DNA from: Candidatus Melainabacteria bacterium
Lineage (GTDB): Bacteria > Cyanobacteriota > Vampirovibrionia > Obscuribacterales > Obscuribacteraceae
DNA length: 9,413 nucleotides
NCBI GenBank assembly: GCA_014380105.1
Contig: JACMKL010000625.1
Span: forward strand, 1-9,413
Direction: 5' to 3'
This document shows, piece after piece, positions 1-5,153 of this stretch; position 1 is the first letter of the stretch, and every line of letters begins with the position of its first letter. The notes beneath the pieces are model-generated. The model was not told where the DNA came from. It saw only the letters and a list, made by a program, of their open reading frames with translations, and searched no databases. Both the position numbers and the translations under genes were made by a program.

Positions 1-20
1 AAAACATCGTCAAATGGATA

Positions 21-59
21 GCGGCAAAAAAGAAATCTGAATAGATCCTCTTTTGCCGC
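21..59. terminator. Hairpin, possible (bidirectional) terminator
   Basis: A perfect 9-bp inverted repeat, GCGGCAAAA at 21-29 and TTTTGCCGC at 51-59, has an inner ATCT/AGAT pairing that closes a GAAT loop. It lies about 40 nt beyond the stop codon of the minus-strand gene ending at 98, where an intrinsic terminator is expected. The A/T runs are inside the stem, and the sequence after the stem is only moderately T-rich in either direction (CAACAATTTTC on plus, TATCCATTTG on minus). Terminator function is therefore an inference; the hairpin itself is plain. Confidence 0.5.
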
Positions 60-97
60 CAACAATTTTCATTGTCAGACTTAATTTTTAGGTCCGA

Positions 98-685
98 TTA
101 CATTTGTGGATTTCTAGTCTTACCGAGTCTGACCTTCTCTGAACCATCTTCTGGAAGCATCACGCGAGCAAGGAATTTCTTCTCTTTTTCCCAACGCTTG
201 GGGGATGTGCCGGTCAAACCTTGAAGGTGGTGCACTCCCATCATCGATTGGTCAACAAATTCAGATTTTTTAGCGACATACAACCATTGTTTGATTGTGA
301 AGTTGAAGAGTTTTGGGTCGCGAACTTTCTGTTTTAGAAGTCTCTTTTCGAGAGCCTCTGCGTACATAATTCTTCCGTCAATATCCATTGGCGCCATTTC
401 TACCGAGCGCTGTAAAACAGTCAAAGCACGGTCGACGTTTCCGATTCGCAGAGATTGTTCGCCTTCAATGCGAAGTGCACTGGCAGTTGGAACGCCGAGT
501 TCCAAGAATTGGTCAGAGCTCACTACACCGTTGCTGCTTTTACCGATCACATCAGTGTCCATGATGAAATCGTCATCTCGCTCGCGGGCATTTGCCGGCG
601 CGATAAAAGCAAGCATCAGAGCCAAAGCCATAACTGCTTTTGATACCGATTTACCATTGGTTATGACCTGCATTTGTCCAGCCAT
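98..685 (-). CDS. Exported TPR-like protein, function unknown
   Basis: The product has 195 residues. The start chosen is the ATG at 685, preceded by a clean AAGGAG at 6 nt. An in-frame GTG at 700, overlapping the rpe stop as GTGA, would add five residues but has no comparable ribosome site. The N-terminus looks like a Sec signal peptide: a lysine-containing n-region, a hydrophobic stretch AVMALALMLAFIAP, then an Ala-Asn-Ala cleavage site near residue 33. The mature part starts very acidic (RERDDDF). It contains a TPR-like helix pair (ALRIEGEQSLRIGNVDRAL followed by VLQRSVEMAPMDIDGRIMYAEAL, roughly residues 70-112). The C-terminal third is basic and shows no recognised domain. It is the second gene of a pair with rpe, but nothing indicates a role in sugar-phosphate metabolism; coupling may simply be transcriptional. 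It is probably periplasmic or surface-located. I do not recognise the family. Confidence 0.8.
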   Translation of the reverse strand: MAGQMQVITNGKSVSKAVMALALMLAFIAPANARERDDDFIMDTDVIGKSSNGVVSSDQFLELGVPTASALRIEGEQSLRIGNVDRALTVLQRSVEMAPMDIDGRIMYAEALEKRLLKQKVRDPKLFNFTIKQWLYVAKKSEFVDQSMMGVHHLQGLTGTSPKRWEKEKKFLARVMLPEDGSEKVRLGKTRNPQM

Positions 686-691
686 TTTTTG

Positions 692-697
692 CTCCTT
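692..697 (-). promoter_or_regulatory. Shine-Dalgarno that decides the start of the exported protein gene
   Basis: AAGGAG on the minus strand (697 down to 692) lies 6 nt before the ATG at 685-683. Its first A is the last base of the rpe TGA stop (699-697), so ribosomes ending rpe sit on the next gene's ribosome site. This favours ATG 685 over the overlapping GTG at 700 and suggests translational coupling. Confidence 0.75.
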
Positions 698-1365
698 CAC
701 TTTGCAGTGACAGTTTCTTGTCTAATTTGAGAGATTGCAGACCGCATGTCGTCTGCTCCATAAACACTTTTTCCAGCGACCAAGACGTCAGCGCCATGGG
801 AAATAGCTTCTCGCGCAGTATCACTATTGATACCACCGTCTACTGAAATATGAACGTCTGTACGTCCAATCTCATTGAACATCTCGCGCACTCGCGCAAT
901 TTTCGGCAAAACCGAGGATAAAAATTTCTGACCGCCAAATCCGGGATTGACTGACATGACCAAAACCAGGTCAATGTCTTCCAGGACATATTTGAGATGC
1001 TCTGCTGGCGTTGCTGGATTTAGAGCGACACCGGCTTTCTTACCGAGAGCGCGAATCTGAGACAGAGTGCGCTGCAAATGTGTGCAAGCTTCAGAATGCA
1101 CTGTGATGTAATCGGCTCCCGCTTCTGCGAAATCTGACAAATACTTGTCAGGGTCCGTAATCATCAAATGAACGTCAAAAGGTAATTTGGTTGTCTTGCG
1201 CAAGCTTTTGACTATTGGTGCGCCCAGGGTCAAGTTAGGGACAAAATGACCGTCCATTACATCCACGTGAATCCAGTCTGCTTTGGCATCTTCAGCGCGC
1301 TTGATGTCGGCGCCAAGATTAGCGAAGTCGGCCGAAAGTATAGATGGGGCAATCAAAACAGGCAT
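697..1365 (-). CDS. rpe: Ribulose-phosphate 3-epimerase
   Basis: The enzyme interconverts D-ribulose 5-phosphate and D-xylulose 5-phosphate in the cytosolic pentose phosphate (or Calvin) pathway. The product is a full-length 222-residue TIM barrel. It shows the family opening IAPSILSADFANLG, HVDVMDGHFVPN with metal ligands His33 and Asp35, DVHLMI with His66, the phosphate-loop region SVNPGFGGQKF, and VDGGIN with Asp176. All metal/catalytic residues expected for the family are present. The frame extends upstream to 1470, but family members begin right at MPVLIAPSIL, so the ATG at 1365 is preferred. That start lacks a clear Shine-Dalgarno. An ATG at 1431 has an AGGG nearby, but it would add 22 residues unlike the family and overlap the predicted -10 box. 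The gene is followed closely by the exported TPR-like protein gene. Confidence 0.95.
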   Translation of the reverse strand: MPVLIAPSILSADFANLGADIKRAEDAKADWIHVDVMDGHFVPNLTLGAPIVKSLRKTTKLPFDVHLMITDPDKYLSDFAEAGADYITVHSEACTHLQRTLSQIRALGKKAGVALNPATPAEHLKYVLEDIDLVLVMSVNPGFGGQKFLSSVLPKIARVREMFNEIGRTDVHISVDGGINSDTAREAISHGADVLVAGKSVYGADDMRSAISQIRQETVTAK

Positions 1366-1426
1366 TGGTTCGAAATAATTCTCAGATGAAAGCGGCGCTT
1401 GACAAGCAAACATTCCAGTCATGGTA

Positions 1427-1455
1427 ATCATGACTACCCTGGCGTAACTGGTCAA
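1427..1455 (-). promoter_or_regulatory. Putative sigma70-type promoter of rpe
   Basis: On the minus strand TTGACC (1455-1450, 5/6 to the -35 consensus) is followed after exactly 17 nt by CATGAT (1432-1427, 4/6 to the -10 consensus). Transcription would begin near 1420, leaving a leader of about 55 nt before the ATG at 1365. This agrees with the short rpe start. It is a prediction from consensus matching only. Confidence 0.4.
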
Positions 1456-1498
1456 GAGAACGTCGCTCACATTGGCAGTCGTGTGAAAGCCTGTGAAG

Positions 1499-1525
1499 CA
1501 TGAGGTTTATGAGCTACACCTCATG
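1499..1525. promoter_or_regulatory. Perfect 8-bp inverted repeat, candidate operator
   Basis: CATGAGGT (1499-1506) and ACCTCATG (1518-1525) are perfect inverted copies separated by 11 nt. The dyad lies between the divergent rpe and acyl-CoA dehydrogenase-like genes, just upstream of the rpe promoter candidate. No T tract follows it, so it is not terminator-like. A dimeric repressor or activator site is an inference. Confidence 0.4.
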
Positions 1526-1660
1526 TGGTTGCACGTCGATATTTTAGAAGAATGAGAGAAACTCTGAAAAATAGGCTGTTTTAGATTGAGAAGGCAGGGT
1601 CGAACCTACTAAAATATGGCTTCAAGAAGCGGCGAATTAAGAGCGCCGGTCAATTCATCG

Positions 1661-1664
1661 AAGG
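1661..1664 (+). promoter_or_regulatory. Ribosome site that decides the start of the acyl-CoA dehydrogenase-like gene
   Basis: AAGG lies 8 nt before the ATG at 1673. The upstream in-frame ATG at 1616 has no Shine-Dalgarno in range (sequence CCTACTAAAAT), and its 19 extra residues do not resemble the family N-terminus. Confidence 0.55.
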
Positions 1665-1672
1665 CGCAAAAC

Positions 1673-2863
1673 ATGGCTGAATACAATTTAAGCGAAGAAC
1701 AAAGAGAATTTCAAAAGCTGGCTCGTGACTTTGCCGTTCGTGAAGTTGCCCCTAAGGCGGCACACTTCGATGAAACAGGGGTCAGACCTGAAGAAGTTTT
1801 GAAGAAAGCTTGGGAAGCAGGTCTTACTAATGTGATGGCTCCTGATGCGGTTGGCGGATTGCAATTGCCTCTATTTGAAGCTGCCCTCATTCAAGAAGAG
1901 CTTTCGACGGGTTGTAGCGCTATTGCGGCATACTCCGAAACCAGCAATATTGCCCAATTACCGCTACTTGCTGAAAACGACCAGAAGCGCTTGAGCAAAT
2001 TCATTCAACCTCTAATAGACGAATTGAAATTTGCCGGATACGCAACGAATTTGCTGCGCACCATATCCGGTGATGACCTATCGGACCTGCCCACTTTGCG
2101 TCAGACTGGCGAAAATAATTCTAACTTTGAATTGGACGGGAAAGTACGAGTGGTTCTGGCCGGCAATTGCGAATGGTTTGTGACGCTTGCTCGAACGATT
2201 TCGAATGACGAGAAGGCAAGCGAAAGCAGCAACCAATTTGCCAACACGATAGTAATTGTTCCAACCAATACTGAAGGTCTAAAGATCGCCGAGCCTATCA
2301 AACCGCTCGGACGCAAATGCGTGCCAATCGCAGACATTGAGATGAGGGCAATTGGTTTGACGGCTGACTGTGTCGTGGGACGCATCGGAGGCGCCCAGGA
2401 GTTTTTACCAATCGTTTTACCAAAGGCGTATTTGCTTCTGGCAGCGAGTGCCATCGGTACTGCAAAATCAGCCTTACAACATTCAATCATTTATGGAAAA
2501 GAACGCTTTACTTTTGGCGTGCCAATTGCATCGCATCAAGGCATAGGCTTTATGCTCGCCGACATGGCCAAAGACATTGAGGCAGCTAGATTGCTCACTT
2601 ACAAAAGCTGCCAGCTTATAGACCTGGATGACAGTGATGAAACCGCAATGTCGGCAGCTTTAGAGGCAAAAGTGTTTGCGCAAGAAATGTCGATGCGAGT
2701 GACTACCGATGCTGTTCAAGTTTTTGGTGGCTACGGTTATTCTCGCGAATACCCGGTCGAAAAATTGATGCGTGATGCAAAATCATTCCAACTAGTTGGC
2801 GGAGTCAGTCAAAGTCAATTAGCTGACATTGGAAGAAAAGCACTGCACGAAGCGTTAACCTAG
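1673..2863 (+). CDS. Acyl-CoA dehydrogenase-fold protein lacking the catalytic glutamate
   Basis: The product has 396 residues, normal family length, starting at MAEYNLSEEQREFQ as homologues do. The acyl-CoA dehydrogenase fold is clear: the N-terminal helical domain, RFTFGVPIASHQ (278-289, matching the family RxxFGxxxxxxQ segment), and QVFGGYGYSREYPVEKLMRD (349-368), which normally contacts FAD across the dimer. Active enzymes deprotonate the acyl-CoA alpha carbon with a glutamate, either in the MCAD-type YEGTSQ segment or at the isovaleryl/long-chain-type position on helix G. Here the first reads QLVGGVSQ, with Gly376 in place of Glu. The second reads LPKAYLLL, with Ala252 at the Glu/Thr site and Tyr253 in place of the conserved Arg. 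The middle-domain TEPxAGSD flavin loop (about 121-139) and the W(I/V)TNG motif (here VVLAGN, 160-165) are also lost. The frame is intact, so it looks like a maintained divergent or non-catalytic protein rather than a decaying one. It may be co-transcribed with the 69-residue gene 8 nt downstream. Confidence 0.88.
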   Translation: MAEYNLSEEQREFQKLARDFAVREVAPKAAHFDETGVRPEEVLKKAWEAGLTNVMAPDAVGGLQLPLFEAALIQEELSTGCSAIAAYSETSNIAQLPLLAENDQKRLSKFIQPLIDELKFAGYATNLLRTISGDDLSDLPTLRQTGENNSNFELDGKVRVVLAGNCEWFVTLARTISNDEKASESSNQFANTIVIVPTNTEGLKIAEPIKPLGRKCVPIADIEMRAIGLTADCVVGRIGGAQEFLPIVLPKAYLLLAASAIGTAKSALQHSIIYGKERFTFGVPIASHQGIGFMLADMAKDIEAARLLTYKSCQLIDLDDSDETAMSAALEAKVFAQEMSMRVTTDAVQVFGGYGYSREYPVEKLMRDAKSFQLVGGVSQSQLADIGRKALHEALT

Positions 2864-2871
2864 AGTACGCT

Positions 2872-3081
2872 ATGCTCCCGGACCTTAAGAAAGGACAGCT
2901 CATCCTCGTAAAGGCACCACCTTACTATGAGAAAGAATATGTCTATGAAATTACCGCCTGTGGCGAAAAAATCATTCGCGCCTCACTGCACCATTCGCCA
3001 AAAGTAAAGAAGGCCTGGACTCCGGAAGAACTAGGTCTGATGTTTGAAATGGGACTGGTAAAACTGGCTGACGGTGCTTAA
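2872..3081 (+). CDS. Small conserved-looking protein, unknown function
   Basis: The product has 69 residues and its gene starts 8 nt after the stop of the acyl-CoA dehydrogenase-like gene, so the two probably share a transcript. The ribosome site is weak (only GAG in TAGAGTACGCT). The protein is soluble with no signal or membrane segment. Its first half alternates hydrophobic and charged residues as in short beta strands (GQLILVKAPPYYEKEYVYEI, then ACGEKIIRASL). The second half is more helical (WTPEELGLMFEMGLVKLA). This could be a small SH3-like barrel with a helix, but no family is recognised. Its TAA stop overlaps the stop of the convergent gene in a shared TTAA (3078-3081). Normal codon use and a tight position make it more likely real than chance. 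Confidence 0.65.
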   Translation: MLPDLKKGQLILVKAPPYYEKEYVYEITACGEKIIRASLHHSPKVKKAWTPEELGLMFEMGLVKLADGA

Positions 3082-3098
3082 TTAGCACTCTGTTTTTT
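3074..3098 (+). terminator. Intrinsic terminator of the acyl-CoA dehydrogenase-like operon
   Basis: GTGCT (3074-3078) and AGCAC (3084-3088) can pair around a TAATT loop that contains the stop codon. A T6 tract follows at 3093-3098. The stem is only 5 bp, so it is a weak but well-placed terminator. It lies wholly within the final codons of the convergent zinc-ribbon gene. In the minus direction no T tract follows. Confidence 0.45.
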
Positions 3099-3575
3099 GA
3101 CTGTTTTAGCGCGACGATGAGTGCGGCGAGTACGTTTTTTGCGCGCCTTTTTAGTTGCCGCTTTCGTTGGTGCCGAAACTTTACCGGGCTGTTTTGTAGA
3201 TCCACTTAAGGCTTTGAGCGGATCTTTCTGCAGAAGTGCGTGAACGCTGCGTTGAACTTCGTGATGAAATGCAGTTCTATCAAGTGCGAAGCGAACGGCT
3301 ACAAAGAAAAGACAAATGCCTACAACCACATAAAGTGATTGCGTCCATATTCCTCTTACTTTTCTAAAGCGAAGGGCTGTCTTCGGCTTGGGCGCGATCT
3401 TAGCAATTTTCTTACCGTCTAGCTCGATTTTTGCAGTCATGTCTGCCTGGCGAGCAACCGACTTCAATCCAAGAATTTTGCTTGATTCGTTGGTGCTGGA
3501 TCGTCTGCCACAAACAACACAAAAATTCAGTCCAAGATTTAGAGGAGCACCACACATTGGACAGTTGCCGGACAT
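3078..3575 (-). CDS. Zinc-ribbon protein with one membrane segment and a basic tail
   Basis: The product has 165 residues. The N-terminus has two CxxC knuckles (Cys5, Cys8, Cys19, Cys22), the pattern of the short bacterial zinc ribbons often found at the N-terminus of small membrane proteins. A charged linker (about 25-75) leads to one hydrophobic segment, SLYVVVGICLFFVAVRFAL (about 80-98). The C-terminal 30 residues are extremely rich in Lys and Arg (TKKARKKRTRRTHRR). There is no signal peptide. With the zinc ribbon inside, the basic tail would lie outside, against the positive-inside rule, so the orientation is uncertain. It starts at ATG 3575, with AAGAG 9 nt upstream. The gap to the coiled-coil gene is 36 nt, which suggests one operon. 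The basic tail could bind nucleic acid or anionic polymer; this is inference only. No specific function is recognised. Confidence 0.8.
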   Translation of the reverse strand: MSGNCPMCGAPLNLGLNFCVVCGRRSSTNESSKILGLKSVARQADMTAKIELDGKKIAKIAPKPKTALRFRKVRGIWTQSLYVVVGICLFFVAVRFALDRTAFHHEVQRSVHALLQKDPLKALSGSTKQPGKVSAPTKAATKKARKKRTRRTHRRAKTVKKQSAN

Positions 3576-3611
3576 AAATCGAGACTCTTAGCGGTCATGT
3601 ATCTAACGTTT

Positions 3612-3854
3612 CTAAAATTCTAGTTTAGGTTGATTGGCACCGCCCTCAGTGGCACAATATCTGCTGAACATTTCTTCAATCGAAGATTTGTCATGCGCGA
3701 GAGTTTGCTGCTTACCGTTAAGCTGCATGATTCTGTCTTTCAGCTCATTGATCTGCTGCTCTATGACGGTAATTTCTTCCGTCAATTCAGTTTCAGTCAA
3801 AGTGAAGGCTTGCGCCAACGTCGAAAATGCTTTATCTAGCTCGGTTTCTACCAT
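3612..3854 (-). CDS. Small coiled-coil protein, unknown function
   Basis: The product has 80 residues and starts at ATG 3854, with AAGGA 8 nt upstream. Residues about 15-62 form a long amphipathic helix with heptad spacing of Leu, Ile and Met (LTEEITVIEQQINELKDRIM), predicted to be a coiled coil. There is no signal, membrane segment or catalytic motif. It is acidic overall, in contrast with the strongly basic neighbour 36 nt downstream. Upstream, 3855-4058 is noncoding as far as I can see. It includes TGTATATACA (about 3888-3897), a possible -10 region without a clear -35. The gene is on the same strand as cysE but 204 nt away, so it probably has its own promoter. It superficially resembles other short coiled-coil proteins (such as exonuclease VII small subunits), but nothing specific supports that identity. 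Confidence 0.72.
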   Translation of the reverse strand: MVETELDKAFSTLAQAFTLTETELTEEITVIEQQINELKDRIMQLNGKQQTLAHDKSSIEEMFSRYCATEGGANQPKLEF

Positions 3855-4036
3855 GCGGTTATTCCTTTCCGCTCCAAATCAAGGGGTGTATATACATCGG
3901 CTACCAACCCCACTTTGTTTCCTAAGCCGACGAACACATTCATTCTACCCACTAAAATCAAGGACATCCGGTCGTCGCCCATATTGCCTTATCAATGAAT
4001 GCAAATGAGATTGATGAGGTTGAAGCGATTATCAGC

Positions 4037-4053
4037 TGCAGTTATCAACTGCA
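4037..4053 (-). terminator. Short hairpin just after cysE
   Basis: TGCAGTT (4037-4043) and AACTGCA (4047-4053) form a perfect 7-bp inverted repeat with a 3-nt loop, starting 6 nt beyond the cysE stop. The minus-strand continuation (GCTGATAATCGC) has no T run, so it may be an RNA 3'-end hairpin or a weak terminator. Confidence 0.35.
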
Positions 4054-4058
4054 TCGAT

Positions 4059-4880
4059 TTAGATTCCTGCCCCATGGAGAAAAACATCGACAGGATCGGA
4101 CTCCCCTTCTCCAAGTGGATGGTCATCCATGTTTGCAGTTGAAAAATCTTCCTGCGGGCTTTCCTTGCACTCTTTTGCCGTAAAGTCCGGAATTCCTGTA
4201 TTTTGGGCGACTTTTTGTTCAAGTCGCTCCAAACGATGCTTCAAACTCTTGATAGCTTCGGCTTCTATGTCAGGCACCGATTCGCTGGTCACTTTGACGC
4301 CGTCACGGTAAATAACCCGACCGGGCACACCGACGACTACAGAATTTGGCGGCACATCCTTTAAGACGATTGATCCGGACGCGACTCGAACATTTTCGCC
4401 AACCAGAATATCGCCCTGAATTTCAGCGCCACTGCCGACCACGACGCCATTACCTAAAGTAGGATGGCGTTTCTTGCCGCGACTGGCTGAGCCCATGCGA
4501 GCGGCAGCGCCTGCTCCCAGGGTGACACCCTGGTATATGACGACGTCATCGCCAATGACAGTTGTTTCGCCCACGACCACTCCCATGCCATGGTCGATGA
4601 AAACCCGTCGCCCGATTGTGGCGCCAGGATGAATTTCAATTCCGGTCCAGACGCGGGCGAGCTGAGATACACAGCGGGCAGGAGTTGTAAGCCCATTCTT
4701 CCAAAGTGCATTCGAAAGTTTATGGGCAAGAATGGCATGGAAACCGGGATAACAAAGAATAACTTCCAGCCTGCTACGAGCGGCCGGGTCTTTTTCCAGG
4801 ATGTTATCTATGCTTTCGCGGATGCTCAAGTTCTTTGGTCTCTGCCGATTGGGCGCTGGGCGGGTTGCCAAGGGTTTCAA
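4059..4880 (-). CDS. cysE: Serine O-acetyltransferase
   Basis: The enzyme transfers acetyl from acetyl-CoA to L-serine, giving O-acetylserine, the committed step of cysteine synthesis. It belongs to the short CysE/EpsC type: an N-terminal helical part (SIRESIDNILEKDPAARS, then GFHAILAHKLSNALW) and a left-handed beta-helix of hexapeptide repeats. It has GIEIHPGATIG, the catalytic FIDHGMGVVVGET histidine, GVTLG, the second histidine in KRHPT, and the VVGVPGRVI end of the domain. Two features are unusual. The loop between GVTLG and KRHPT is longer than in typical members (GAGAAARMGSASRGK). After the beta-helix come a short coiled-coil helix (SLKHRLERLEQKVAQ) and an acidic tail of about 45 residues. 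There is no in-frame ATG at the N-terminus. The longest frame starts at TTG 4880 without a Shine-Dalgarno, and TTG 4829 (giving MSIRESID) matches the usual family length better. A T-box or other riboswitch is not evident. Confidence 0.93.
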   Translation of the reverse strand: MKPLATRPAPNRQRPKNLSIRESIDNILEKDPAARSRLEVILCYPGFHAILAHKLSNALWKNGLTTPARCVSQLARVWTGIEIHPGATIGRRVFIDHGMGVVVGETTVIGDDVVIYQGVTLGAGAAARMGSASRGKKRHPTLGNGVVVGSGAEIQGDILVGENVRVASGSIVLKDVPPNSVVVGVPGRVIYRDGVKVTSESVPDIEAEAIKSLKHRLERLEQKVAQNTGIPDFTAKECKESPQEDFSTANMDDHPLGEGESDPVDVFLHGAGI

Positions 4881-5153
4881 AAGGGGTGAATTCAGGGAAT
4901 CTATAAGTGTAGAACAGTATTTATATTAAATCTGGTCCGCTTTTGAGGGTACAACCTCCTGACATGCGTATTTTCCCCATCTTTATCGGGCACCTCTGGC
5001 ACTATTCTGGGTTAAAAGTTCCCCTCGAACTGTCAAATTTCCTTGCGAACCCGGATAGATGCGTTCACGGTCACCGTAAGTAGGGGTGCTAAAACGCCAT
5101 CTGCTACGACTGATTTCCCTCGAGAGAGGCTGCGTAGAGGCCTTTAGGTAAGT
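4881..5153. promoter_or_regulatory. Divergent leader between cysE and the giant gene
   Basis: The 273 bp between divergent genes include an AT-rich block at 4901-4932 (TATAAG, TATATT on plus; TATAAA on minus) that is the likeliest promoter area. No pair of boxes with good spacing stands out. AGTTC/GAACT at 5017-5031 and ACGGT/ACCGT at 5067-5077 are small dyads. CCTC-GAGA-GAGG at 5119-5130 is a tiny hairpin with a GNRA-type loop shortly before the giant gene. A 39-codon frame (4964-5083) lies inside. I see no tRNA or recognisable riboswitch. Confidence 0.4.

Larger units (their letters stand above)
1366..1672. promoter_or_regulatory. Divergent intergenic region between rpe and the acyl-CoA dehydrogenase-like gene
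   Basis: About 307 bp separate the two preferred start codons. The region holds the rpe promoter candidate (1427-1455) and the dyad at 1499-1525. It also holds AT-rich stretches at about 1540-1590 from which the rightward operon must start. I could not find a rightward promoter with both boxes and good spacing. TTGCAC at 1529-1534 is a possible -35 without a convincing -10. I see no small ORF with a ribosome site, and no RNA gene. Confidence 0.5.

Noticed and set aside
291..710. Plus-strand 139-codon frame antisense to the exported protein gene
   Set aside because: The minus-strand product has a proper signal peptide and an ideal ribosome site; the plus frame has neither and is low in recognisable structure.
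1366..1470. N-terminal extension of rpe to 1470
   Set aside because: The 35 extra residues (including FACQAP, superficially lipobox-like) precede a cytosolic enzyme whose family starts at MPVLIAPS, and the segment holds a promoter-like sequence.
2101..2490. Minus-strand 129-codon frame inside the acyl-CoA dehydrogenase-like gene
   Set aside because: Shadow of a clearly homologous plus-strand gene; no family features.
3634..4008. Plus-strand 124-codon frame over the coiled-coil gene and the gap before it
   Set aside because: The minus-strand coiled-coil frame has a good Shine-Dalgarno and heptad pattern. The plus frame is Ser/Leu/Cys-rich with no support.
4955..4960. Strong minus-strand AGGAGG
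   Set aside because: No start codon lies 5-10 nt downstream in an open frame; it is 75 nt upstream of the cysE frame.
5017..5031. tRNA T-arm-like AGTTC-loop-GAACT
   Set aside because: No acceptor, D or anticodon stems can be built around it, and the loop sequence is not the conserved TTCRANY form.
5008..5036. Perfect minus-strand TTGACA (5036-5031) as a cysE promoter
   Set aside because: No acceptable -10 box lies 16-18 nt downstream; the best AT-rich candidates are at the wrong spacing.
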